From: Chloroflexota bacterium
GTDB lineage: Bacteria; Chloroflexota; Dehalococcoidia; SAR202; UBA11138
Assembly (NCBI GenBank): GCA_022566975.1
Contig: JADFHV010000078.1
Coordinates: 1 to 8,524, forward strand
DNA: 8,524 nucleotides
Reading direction: 5' to 3'
Shown: positions 1-5,736 of the stretch, piece by piece
Layout of the letters: every line of letters starts with the position of its first letter
How positions within the stretch are numbered: the first letter of the stretch is position 1
Position numbers and translations under genes: made by a program
Notes under the pieces: generated by a model
Databases searched by the model: none
Told to the model about the DNA's origin: nothing
Seen by the model: the letters and a program-made list of their open reading frames with translations, nothing else

Positions 1-766
1 GGCTCTTGGGGTAGTGGGTGCGAATCTGGGCGCCATACCGGTCCTTGAGAGGCGTGATGATGCGTCCGCGGTTCGTGTAGTCCTCCGGGTTCGCGGTGGC
101 GACAAGGAAGATGTCCAGCGGCAGCATGATGCGGTAGCCCTTGATCTGGATGTCCCGCTCCTCCATGAGGTTGAAGAGGCTGACCTGTATGCGCTCCGAG
201 AGGTCGGGCAGTTCGTTGATGCTGAAGATCCCCCTGTTGGTGCGCGGGATCAGCCCGTAGTGGATGGTCAGCTCATCCGAGAGATAGCGGCCCTCGGCCA
301 CCTTGATGGGGTCTATCTCGCCGATGAGGTCCGCCACTGAGATGTCGGGAGTGGCCAGCTTCTCCGAGTACCGCTCCTCCCTTGGCAGCCAATCGATCTT
401 CGCATCGTCGCCGTCGGCGGCCAGCTTCTCCTTGCACGCCCGGCAGATAGGGTCATAGGGGTTATCGTTCAGCTCGCAGCCGGCCATGATGGGTATCTCT
501 TCGTCGAGCAGCGAGACCAGGTGGCGGATCAGTCGCGACTTGGCCTGGCCCCTTTCGCCGAGAAGGATGATGTCCTGGCCCGCCAGCAGCGCGGTCTCCA
601 GATGAGGGATGACGGTGTCCTCGAACCCGATGATCCCAGGGAAAAGCTCGGCCCCGTTCTTGAGCGTGTGTATGAGGTTCTTGCGCATCTCCTGCTTGAC
701 GCTGAGAGCCTTGTACCCGCTCTTGCGTAGCGCGCCGACGGTCGTCGGCTTTCGCTTCCTGGGCAT
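1..766 (-). CDS. MoxR/ChlI-type AAA+ ATPase (magnesium chelatase subunit I-like), 3' end outside window
   Basis: An uninterrupted minus-strand frame of 255 codons runs from the ATG at 766-764 to the left edge. The start is supported by a strong Shine-Dalgarno sequence, GGAGAGG (complement of 772-778), 5 nt upstream. The protein opens with a basic tail (MPRKRKP). Walker A is G70-ERGQAK-S77, and the Walker B-like strand is GIFSINELPDL at 179-189, where the usual Asp before Glu is N184. Sensor 1 is LVATANPED at 221-229, followed by TNRGRIITPLKDR. These are hallmarks of the MoxR/BchI clade of AAA+ ATPases, which act as oligomeric remodelling motors, often with a von Willebrand A-domain partner. 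C97, C108 and C111 lie in a segment between Walker A and Walker B, a possible metal site. True magnesium chelation is not implied, since no bch/chl genes are nearby; a cofactor-insertion or protein-activation role is more likely. The family assignment is firm and the substrate unknown. Confidence 0.9.
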   Translation of the reverse strand, partial: MPRKRKPTTVGALRKSGYKALSVKQEMRKNLIHTLKNGAELFPGIIGFEDTVIPHLETALLAGQDIILLGERGQAKSRLIRHLVSLLDEEIPIMAGCELNDNPYDPICRACKEKLAADGDDAKIDWLPREERYSEKLATPDISVADLIGEIDPIKVAEGRYLSDELTIHYGLIPRTNRGIFSINELPDLSERIQVSLFNLMEERDIQIKGYRIMLPLDIFLVATANPEDYTNRGRIITPLKDRYGAQIRTHYPKS

Positions 767-812
767 GTCGTCCTCTCCTGCTCCCTCTCGGACCCGGCCA
801 CTCGAATTCAGT

Positions 813-839
813 CTTGCACAGCAACACCCGCGATGCAAG
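813..839. repeat. Inverted repeat CTTGCA-N15-TGCAAG in the divergent intergenic region
   Basis: The arms CTTGCA (813-818) and TGCAAG (834-839) are perfect 6-bp complements 15 nt apart. They sit in the 180-bp gap between the ATPase (minus) and the metallo-beta-lactamase-fold gene (plus). The position suits an operator or a promoter-proximal hairpin in the ATPase leader. I see no convincing -35/-10 pair for the ATPase gene here, so the role is open. Confidence 0.35.
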
Positions 840-880
840 AAGGCCGACGCGGGCTCTGAGCGACTGCCGTCGCCAGCGTC

Positions 881-909
881 TTGACAGCCGTATCGGCGAC
901 CAATAGTCT
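881..909 (+). promoter_or_regulatory. Sigma70-type promoter of the metallo-beta-lactamase-fold gene
   Basis: A perfect -35 TTGACA (881-886) is followed by a 17-nt spacer and a weak -10 TAGTCT (904-909, three of six matches). Transcription would start near 916, giving a leader of about 30 nt before the ATG at 947. The TTG of the -35 box can be read as an in-frame start codon, but that would place the promoter inside the gene. Confidence 0.55.
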
Positions 910-946
910 TGGAATCCTTCACCAAACTCAGTGCGATGATGGAGAC

Positions 947-1771
947 ATGGAGAACTATATCTGCGCGACCTGCGGCGTCGAGTTCACGGAGGGCGACGCC
1001 CCTCCGGCTAGCTGCCCAATCTGCCAGGACGAGCGACAATACGTCGGGTGGGACGGCCAGAAGTGGACAACCATGGCGGAGATGCGCGCTGCCGGATACA
1101 CGATCGAGATGCGAGAGGAGGAGCCTGGACTGACCGGCATCGGCATCACGCCCGGCTTCAGCATCGGCCAGCGCGCCCTCCTGGTGCAGACCGCCCACGG
1201 CAACGTCCTGTACGACTGCGTGAGCTACCTGGACGATGAAGCCATAGCCAGGATCGGCTCCCTGGGAGGTATTCAGGCCATATGTCTGTCGCACCCTCAC
1301 TTCTACGACAGCATGGTCAGCTGGAGCCACGCGTTCGGCCGAGCACCCATATACGTCCCAGTCGCCGATAGATCGTTCGTAATGAGACCGGACCCCGTGG
1401 TCCGCTTCTGGGACGGCCATCCCCTGGAGCTTGTGCCCGGCGTTACCCTCATCCAGTGCGGCGGGCACTTCCCAGGAAGTGCCGTCGTCCACTGGGCAGA
1501 CGGTGCGGACGGCAGGGGCGCTCTGCTGGTCGGCGACACTATCACCGTCGTGATGGACCGGACAAAGGCCAGTTTCATGACCAGCTACCCGAACCTGATT
1601 CCGATGTCCGCCGCCTCGGTACGTCGAATCGTCTCCGCGGTCGAGCCCTACCCCTTCGATCGCATCTACGGAGGCTGGTGGGGGAGAAACATCCTCAGCG
1701 GGGCGAAGGAGGCCGTGCGAGAGTCCGCAGAGCGGTACATCAGGCACATCGAAGCTGGCCCAAGTGTATAA
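947..1771 (+). CDS. Metallo-beta-lactamase-fold hydrolase with N-terminal zinc ribbon and altered metal motif
   Basis: The predicted protein is 274 aa. It begins with a rubredoxin-like zinc ribbon: C6-x2-C9 and C23-x2-C26 followed by DERQYVGW. The rest is a metallo-beta-lactamase fold. The first metal motif reads H116-P-H118-F-Y-D121-S122 instead of His-x-His-x-Asp-His, so its Asp is shifted by one residue and its last His is absent. H174 (GGHFPG) and D197 (VGDT) keep the third and fourth motifs, while the region where a C-terminal metal His is expected reads YGGWWGR. At most a partial or rearranged metal centre is therefore expected, and the substrate is unknown. I place the start at 947 rather than an in-frame TTG at 881, because the ribbon follows the ATG directly and 881 is the -35 box. 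The only Shine-Dalgarno candidate, GGAG (941-944), is unusually close. A small protease gene follows 38 bp downstream and is probably co-transcribed. Confidence 0.85.
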   Translation: MENYICATCGVEFTEGDAPPASCPICQDERQYVGWDGQKWTTMAEMRAAGYTIEMREEEPGLTGIGITPGFSIGQRALLVQTAHGNVLYDCVSYLDDEAIARIGSLGGIQAICLSHPHFYDSMVSWSHAFGRAPIYVPVADRSFVMRPDPVVRFWDGHPLELVPGVTLIQCGGHFPGSAVVHWADGADGRGALLVGDTITVVMDRTKASFMTSYPNLIPMSAASVRRIVSAVEPYPFDRIYGGWWGRNILSGAKEAVRESAERYIRHIEAGPSV

Positions 1772-1809
1772 TCAGGGATGTGGCACCTCAGACGAAACGA
1801 GTTTGAAAG

Positions 1810-2166
1810 ATGGCGCTGACGTTCTTGGAATTAGAGGTCGGTAACCCCGCCAGTCCAGATGAGACGGAGCCTGTCGAGTTCCTGATCGACTCCGGCGCGG
1901 TCCACTCAGTGGTCCCGTCTGCCGTGCTGGACAGACTGGGCATTGGGCCGCTGGACTGGCAGGAGTTCAGGCTGGCGGACGGCACCAAGATCGTCCGGCA
2001 AAAGGGGATCGCGCTGTTCCGCTACGAGGACAGAGTCGGCGGGGCCGACGTCATCTTCGGCCAGGAGGGCGACAGCAATCTGCTCGGCGCGACCACCCTT
2101 GAGTCCCTGGGCCTGTCCCTGGACCCGCTGCGGCGCGAGCTGCGGCCCATCCCGATGGTGCTATAG
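1810..2166 (+). CDS. Small retropepsin-like (clan AA) aspartic protease
   Basis: This 118-aa protein has the single-domain layout of clan AA aspartic proteases. The catalytic motif FLIDSGAVHSVVP (residues 24-36) carries D27-S28-G29, a DSG variant of the commoner DTG. Near the C-terminus is the hydrophobic-hydrophobic-Gly motif LLGATTLESLGL (91-102), and LADGT at 55-59 suits the flap region. With one catalytic Asp per chain it should work as a homodimer, as retropepsins do. There is no signal peptide or membrane segment, so it is probably cytoplasmic. The Shine-Dalgarno sequence is weak (GAAAG just before the ATG). It lies 38 bp after the metallo-beta-lactamase-fold gene with no promoter visible between them, which suggests one transcript. 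Stand-alone proteases of this type are scattered in bacteria, including Chloroflexota and cyanobacteria, and their physiological substrates are mostly unknown. Confidence 0.82.
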   Translation: MALTFLELEVGNPASPDETEPVEFLIDSGAVHSVVPSAVLDRLGIGPLDWQEFRLADGTKIVRQKGIALFRYEDRVGGADVIFGQEGDSNLLGATTLESLGLSLDPLRRELRPIPMVL

Positions 2167-2262
2167 CCGCCGCAACGTTGGCTGCGTCACCGAAACCCGC
2201 ATCCCACTCGCCTCTACTCCGTAACCAACCTAGGTCCTAGCCTCGCCTTTTTTCCTCATGGG

Positions 2263-2291
2263 TTCCCTTACCCGGCGATGTTTAGTATAGT
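2263..2291 (+). promoter_or_regulatory. Candidate promoter of the malate synthase gene
   Basis: TATAGT (2286-2291) resembles a -10 box, and 17 nt upstream TTCCCT (2263-2268) is a poor -35 (three of six matches). It lies in the 263-bp gap after the protease gene. A T6 run at 2248-2253 just upstream could end the preceding transcript, but the palindrome before it (CTAGGTCCTAG) has too short a loop for a normal terminator. Use from this site would give a leader of about 130 nt that includes the hairpin at 2369-2402. Confidence 0.3.
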
Positions 2292-2368
2292 GTCACCCGT
2301 TCCGCCACCAAGGCCGCGCCTTGATACCGGCGTCCAGGCTCGATACCCCACCTAGCGAAGCGACAATC

Positions 2369-2402
2369 CCTGCCCCGGCGGGCGCCATGCCGCCAGGGCG
2401 GG
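2369..2402 (+). repeat. Strong GC-rich hairpin in the malate synthase leader
   Basis: A 13-bp stem pairs 2369-2381 with 2390-2402 around an 8-nt loop. It contains one G-T wobble (2371/2400) and one C-A mismatch (2376/2395). It ends 15 nt before the AGGAG at 2418-2422 and 27 nt before the ATG. No T-run follows, so it is not a standard intrinsic terminator. It may stabilise the mRNA 5' end, mark an operator in DNA form, or influence ribosome loading. Confidence 0.5.
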
Positions 2403-2429
2403 AACACCAGTAGATGTAGGAGATACGTT

Positions 2430-4139
2430 ATGGTCACAGTCGCAACCGACCGAGTCAGCTACGCCCCGGTCGAGGGTGCGGCGGAGCTTTTGACCGCCGA
2501 GTTCGTGGACTATTTGACGTCCCTGCACGACAGGTTTTCACCCGAGATAACGAGGCTGATGGCCAAACGCGCGGAGATGCTGGAGCGCGCCCACAAGGGC
2601 AGCCAGCCGGCCCATCCCGCGGTAAGCGAGGCCAACACCGGCGATTGGAGGGTCCCAGAGGTCCCCGAGGAGCTCAGGAAGCCCGGGATAGAGATATCCG
2701 GGCCGGCCTCGCTGACCTCCATGTTCATCAACGCCCTGAACCCGGGCCCCGATGGGACCAGGGCTGAGGGAGACCTGGACGACGACGAGGACTCGGCCGG
2801 ACATCGGCTGGTCGATACGATCGCGGTCGCGCGCAACCGCCTTGGCGCCGTCGAGAGGACGCTCTCCTTCTACAATCCCGCAAGAGACCGCCGCTACACG
2901 CTGCAGGACGGCGAGATTCCGTTTTTCATGCACCGAGACCGGGGGCTGCACCTTTACGAGCCGGAGGTGACCATCGACGGCGCCCCGGTCTCCGCGGCCA
3001 TACTCGGCACCGCCCTGACGCTCTTCTACGCCGGAAGAGCCCAGATCAAGCGTGGCCAGGGAGTGTACTTCTATCTGCCCAAGCTGGAGACGGCGGAGGA
3101 GGCCGCCTTCTGGCGCGACTTCTTCGACGCCAGCCGCGAATACCTCAAGCTCCCCGACGACGCGGTGATAAAGGCCATCGTCCTGGTGGAGTCGCTGCCG
3201 ATAGTCTACCAGATGGAGGAGACCCTGTACGCCCTGGGACCCTACGCCGCGGGACTGAACGCAGCGCGCTGGGACCTCAAGGCCAGCATCCTTGAATACA
3301 TCATGGCGGACCCGGCCTCCGTCTGGCCGGACCGTTTCGGCGTCGACATCAAGACCACGGACTTCATCGCCAACATCTTCCGCCGCCTCGTGGCCATCTG
3401 TCTCAAGCGGGGCGCCGTCCCCATCGGGGGCATGGCGACCGCCCTCCCCGACCGCGACGACGAGGTAAACAGGGTCGCCGCCGCCTCCATCAAGGCGGAC
3501 AAGGAGTGGGAGGCGAGGCAGGGCTTTCTCCGGGGGTGGGTAGCCCACATCTACCACATGAAGACGGCGGCCGATCCCTTCAAGGAGTGGTGGGGCACCG
3601 GCTGGGAGCCGACGCCGGAGATGCGGGACCCCGACAACTATCCTGTGCAGATAGAGGTCCCCGATGGCCCGATCACGGTGGAGGGCACTCGGCGCAACAC
3701 GCGGACGCTCATCGAGTACGTCGAGGGGTGGCTGACCGGCCGCGGCGCCAAGGGCATCGACAGCCTGGAGGGCAAGCCCGGCGTCCACCCTGCGCTCATG
3801 GAGGACCTGGCGACCGCGAGGATCTCGGTGGCCCAGACGGCCCAGCGGATCATCCACGGCGCCAGGGACACGGAGACCGGCGAGGTCCACGACACGGCGC
3901 TGGTCAAGAGGCTACTCCAGGAGGACGTCGAGGATATTCTGGCCCGGCTGAAGGCAACGGTGGACGAGAGCGACGAGAAGTCCAAGGCCGCATTCGCCGC
4001 GGGCGAGAAGCGCTACCGCAAGGCCGTCAGGATCGCCATGAAGTGGACCAAGAACTACATTGAGCTGGACTTCCGCAGCCTCGGCTCATACACCCGAGCC
4101 GACCTCGACGCCATCGCCGCCGCCCCCGACGCGCTGTAG
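2430..4139 (+). CDS. Malate synthase (A-type, divergent)
   Basis: This 569-aa protein condenses glyoxylate with acetyl-CoA to malate, the second step of the glyoxylate shunt. The TIM-barrel core is clear: INALN (100-104), HRDRGLHL (168-175, with R171 at the position of the glyoxylate-binding Arg), GVYFYLPKLE (211-220), VLVES with Mg-binding E254, GLNAARWD (275-282) with Mg-binding D282, and GGMATALPDRDD (333-344). M-E-D459-LATARIS (457-466) matches the motif holding the catalytic Asp in A-type enzymes. The length fits A-type (about 530-560 aa) rather than the larger G-type. The classic signature around GLN is degraded: the preceding His is Y272, and the Tyr after WD is L283. An acidic stretch, GDLDDDEDS (114-122), replaces the usual ADFED segment. 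The start is backed by AGGAG (2418-2422) 7 nt upstream. No isocitrate lyase is in the window, so the glyoxylate source is not shown. Its convergent neighbour is folB. Confidence 0.88.
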   Translation: MVTVATDRVSYAPVEGAAELLTAEFVDYLTSLHDRFSPEITRLMAKRAEMLERAHKGSQPAHPAVSEANTGDWRVPEVPEELRKPGIEISGPASLTSMFINALNPGPDGTRAEGDLDDDEDSAGHRLVDTIAVARNRLGAVERTLSFYNPARDRRYTLQDGEIPFFMHRDRGLHLYEPEVTIDGAPVSAAILGTALTLFYAGRAQIKRGQGVYFYLPKLETAEEAAFWRDFFDASREYLKLPDDAVIKAIVLVESLPIVYQMEETLYALGPYAAGLNAARWDLKASILEYIMADPASVWPDRFGVDIKTTDFIANIFRRLVAICLKRGAVPIGGMATALPDRDDEVNRVAAASIKADKEWEARQGFLRGWVAHIYHMKTAADPFKEWWGTGWEPTPEMRDPDNYPVQIEVPDGPITVEGTRRNTRTLIEYVEGWLTGRGAKGIDSLEGKPGVHPALMEDLATARISVAQTAQRIIHGARDTETGEVHDTALVKRLLQEDVEDILARLKATVDESDEKSKAAFAAGEKRYRKAVRIAMKWTKNYIELDFRSLGSYTRADLDAIAAAPDAL

Positions 4140-4147
4140 GGGCTCGC

Positions 4148-4204
4148 GCAGCTAGCTTGCGTCCGGTCTGGTGGGCCGGTGTCCGTGGCAGCTAGCCGGA
4201 CCGC
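4148..4204. repeat. Direct 9-bp repeat and short inverted repeat between convergent genes
   Basis: GCAGCTAGC occurs at 4148-4156 and again at 4188-4196, and its GCTAGC core is self-complementary. In addition GTCCGG (4161-4166) can pair with CCGGAC (4196-4201). The whole lies in the 79-bp gap between the malate synthase stop and the folB stop, where a bidirectional terminator would be expected. There is no T-run on either strand, so a terminator role is only a suggestion. Confidence 0.35.
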
Positions 4205-4218
4205 GAGGCATCGCGTGC

Positions 4219-4581
4219 TCAACTCCGCTGCCGGAAGATCTCGACGGCGGCGTGGGCCAGGATGCTTCCCTTCATCGGGACCTCAGGCTTCTTGACCGTG
4301 ACGCGGACCGATTCCACGTCGAAGTTCCCAAGGACTCTCTCGGCGATGGCCTCGGCGACGTTCTCCAGCAGCCTGCGGCTGGGGCCCTCCACTATCTCTT
4401 TGACGGCCCTGTAGACGTGAGAGTAGTTGACGGTGTCTTCGAGGTCATCCGAGAGACCGGCGACGCGAAGGTCCCGTTCCACCTCGATGTCGACGACGAA
4501 GCGCTGGCCGAGCTCTCGCTCCGCGGCGCCGACGCCGTGGTAGCCGTAGAAGACCATCCCTTCGAGGCTGATTTTGTCCAT
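4219..4581 (-). CDS. folB: Dihydroneopterin aldolase
   Basis: This 120-aa protein cleaves 7,8-dihydroneopterin to 6-hydroxymethyl-7,8-dihydropterin and glycolaldehyde in tetrahydrofolate synthesis. Its length is typical of the family. The opening IxLEGMVFYGYHGV, the AERELGQRF segment with E21, NYSHVY with Y53, SRRLLENVAE with E73, and VKKPEVPMKG with K98 match the conserved active-site positions of FolB (Glu, Tyr, Glu and the catalytic Lys of the staphylococcal enzyme). The start is ATG at 4581-4579, since the family begins with this M-D-K-I-x-L strand. No Shine-Dalgarno sequence is visible upstream, and no good promoter either. None of its usual partners (folE, folK, folP) is adjacent. It points the same way as citE but is separated from it by 276 bp of repeats, so joint transcription is doubtful. 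Confidence 0.93.
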   Translation of the reverse strand: MDKISLEGMVFYGYHGVGAAERELGQRFVVDIEVERDLRVAGLSDDLEDTVNYSHVYRAVKEIVEGPSRRLLENVAEAIAERVLGNFDVESVRVTVKKPEVPMKGSILAHAAVEIFRQRS

Positions 4582-4586
4582 TACGA

Positions 4587-4607
4587 GTTGTCAGTGATCA
4601 GCTATCG
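4587..4607. repeat. Degenerate 7-bp tandem repeat upstream of folB
   Basis: Three consecutive heptamers GTTGTCA, GTGATCA and GCTATCG lie 6 nt upstream of the folB start codon. They resemble a worn copy of the GTTATCA-type tandem arrays found between genes in several bacterial groups. The array occupies the place where the folB ribosome binding site should be. Confidence 0.4.
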
Positions 4608-4666
4608 GCCTCCAGGCCTTACCGCCGAGGGGCGGGGAGCGCCGTGACTCGCTGCTTTGGCATTGT

Positions 4667-4783
4667 GTCACCCTGAGCGAAGCGAAGGGTCTGGGGTGGT
4701 TGAGGTACATCATGCTGCTGGTACTCAAGTGAAGGGCTGCTGGGCGCCCGCCCTCCAGATTCTTCGCCTTCGGCTCAGAAGAC
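4667..4783. repeat. Inverted pair of dispersed intergenic repeats (CHPERSEGS-type element)
   Basis: The left unit (4667-4694) contains ACCCTGAGCGAAGCGAAGGGT, an imperfect palindrome with ACCCT/AGGGT arms. The right unit (4755-4783) is the same element in opposite orientation: its reverse complement starts GTC, carries CTGAG and CGAAG blocks and ends ATCTGG, aligning with the left unit with several substitutions. A smaller inverted repeat, TGAGGTAC (4701-4708) with GTACTCA (4721-4727), lies between them. When translated, the left unit gives the peptide CHPERSEGS, which I recall as a frequent spurious ORF fragment in metagenomic Chloroflexota and related genomes. The layout, two outward repeat ends around about 60 bp, suggests a REP- or MITE-like non-coding element. 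No transposase is present. Confidence 0.65.
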
Positions 4784-4817
4784 ATCTGAGTCCGTTCTGC
4801 CGTTACGATTCATATGT

Positions 4818-4866
4818 GACCGCCGAGGATGGTCAATGCTCTGCGTACTCCGCATCCTCAGCGGTC
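4818..4866. repeat. 14-bp inverted repeat spanning the citE stop codon; possible terminator
   Basis: GACCGCCGAGGATG (4818-4831) and CATCCTCAGCGGTC (4853-4866) are complementary at 13 of 14 positions, with a 21-nt loop. A short TGCG/CGCA stem can form within the loop on the minus strand. The citE stop codon (4860-4858) lies inside the right arm. As a minus-strand RNA hairpin at the end of citE it could terminate transcription or protect the 3' end. No T-run follows it. Confidence 0.5.
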
Positions 4867-5736
4867 CCGTTCTTTCATAGCTTTCGCCACGTCCAGCAGG
4901 CTCCTGGCTCTGCGGACGACCGGCACGTCTATGACCTGGCCGTCCAGCGACGTGGCGCCCTTGCCCTGGCGCTCCGCCTCCTCGAAGGCGGCCACCACTC
5001 GCCGGGCGTGTTCGATCTCATCCTGGGACGGCGAGAATCCCTCGTTGATGATATCCACCTGCGCCGGGTGGATGGCGAATTTCCCCGAGAACCCGTAGCG
5101 CCTGGCCGCCCGGACGCTCTCTCTGAGGCCCTCGGGGTCACGGAAGCCGAAGAAAGGGGTATCCAGCGCCAGTACCTCGGCCGCCCTGGCCGCCACGCAC
5201 ACTACCCTCCGGGCGTAATCGACCTCCGAGTCGTCCTCTAGCCTTGGGATGCCCATGTCGTTGGTGAAGTCCTCGGCGCCGAACCCTACGGCCACGATAC
5301 GAGGGGACGCCGCGCAGATCCCGTAGGCGTTGACAATCCCCTTCGCCGTCTCTATCCACGGTATCAGCTTGACTCTGCCCGCTTCGACACCGGACTTCCG
5401 CTCCAGCGAGTCCAGGACGCTGGAGACGTTGGCGACGTCTTCTGCCGAGCCTATCTTGCCGACCGATACGCCGTATATGTGGGGGCCTACCACCGCCGCC
5501 AGGTCATCCTCCAGTAGCCCGGTGTCCAGGCTGTTGACCCTGGGTACCACCCGAGTCCCCGTACCGGCGAGCCTCTCAAGGAAGGAGGCCACCACCGCCC
5601 GAGCGTTGGCCTTCTCGTCGGGGGGCACCGAGTCCTCCATGTCGGGCACATAGGCGTCCGGGGCGAGCCCAATCGCCTTCTCCAGCATGTTGGCCCGGTT
5701 TCCGGGAACGAACAGGGGGCTCCTCAAGACGTTCAC
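4858..5736 (-). CDS. CitE/HpcH-type CoA-ester lyase (malyl-CoA/citramalyl-CoA lyase-like)
   Basis: This 292-aa protein belongs to the HpcH/HpaI aldolase superfamily, CitE branch, whose members cleave or form 3-hydroxyacyl-CoA esters such as citramalyl-, malyl- or citryl-CoA using Mg2+. Visible motifs are RSPLFVPGNR (5-14), DMEDSVPPDEK (32-42), PRVNS with substrate Arg R66, PWIETAKG with metal ligand E129, GFGAEDFTNDMG (151-162) with metal ligand D156, and KFAIHPAQVDIIN (219-231). The length fits CitE-like proteins. There are no citrate lyase alpha or gamma subunits nearby, so it is more likely a free-standing lyase or thioesterase than part of citrate lyase; the exact substrate cannot be read from sequence. 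The start is GTG (5736-5734), overlapping the TGA of the upstream lipoprotein gene as GTGA. GGGAGAGAG lies about 8 nt upstream as a ribosome binding site. This is a typical translationally coupled arrangement. Confidence 0.85.
   Translation of the reverse strand: MNVLRSPLFVPGNRANMLEKAIGLAPDAYVPDMEDSVPPDEKANARAVVASFLERLAGTGTRVVPRVNSLDTGLLEDDLAAVVGPHIYGVSVGKIGSAEDVANVSSVLDSLERKSGVEAGRVKLIPWIETAKGIVNAYGICAASPRIVAVGFGAEDFTNDMGIPRLEDDSEVDYARRVVCVAARAAEVLALDTPFFGFRDPEGLRESVRAARRYGFSGKFAIHPAQVDIINEGFSPSQDEIEHARRVVAAFEEAERQGKGATSLDGQVIDVPVVRRARSLLDVAKAMKERDR

Noticed and set aside
881..946. A 22-codon N-terminal extension of the metallo-beta-lactamase-fold protein starting at TTG 881.
   Set aside because: The TTG belongs to a perfect -35 box, and the zinc ribbon begins right after the ATG at 947.
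2231..2253. A terminator after the protease gene formed by CTAGGTCCTAG and T6.
   Set aside because: The palindrome leaves a loop of one base and sits 9 nt before the T-run, so it does not form a normal intrinsic terminator.
2538..3890. A 450-codon open frame on the minus strand opposite malate synthase.
   Set aside because: It is antisense to a clear malate synthase, is rich in Gly/Arg/Val/Leu as expected from complementing GC-rich codons, and has no recognisable motif.
4667..4783. The repeats as a CRISPR array.
   Set aside because: There are only two diverged copies in opposite orientation, with no spacer series and no cas genes.
4657..5241. A 194-codon plus-strand frame beginning MALCHPERSEGS.
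   Set aside because: Its start lies in the dispersed repeat and the rest is antisense to citE; the CHPERSEGS peptide is a known kind of repeat artefact.
2430..5736. Malate synthase, folB and the CitE-like gene as one CoA-ester pathway cluster.
   Set aside because: They lie on opposite strands with folB and a repeat region between them, so only loose proximity of malate synthase and the lyase can be claimed.
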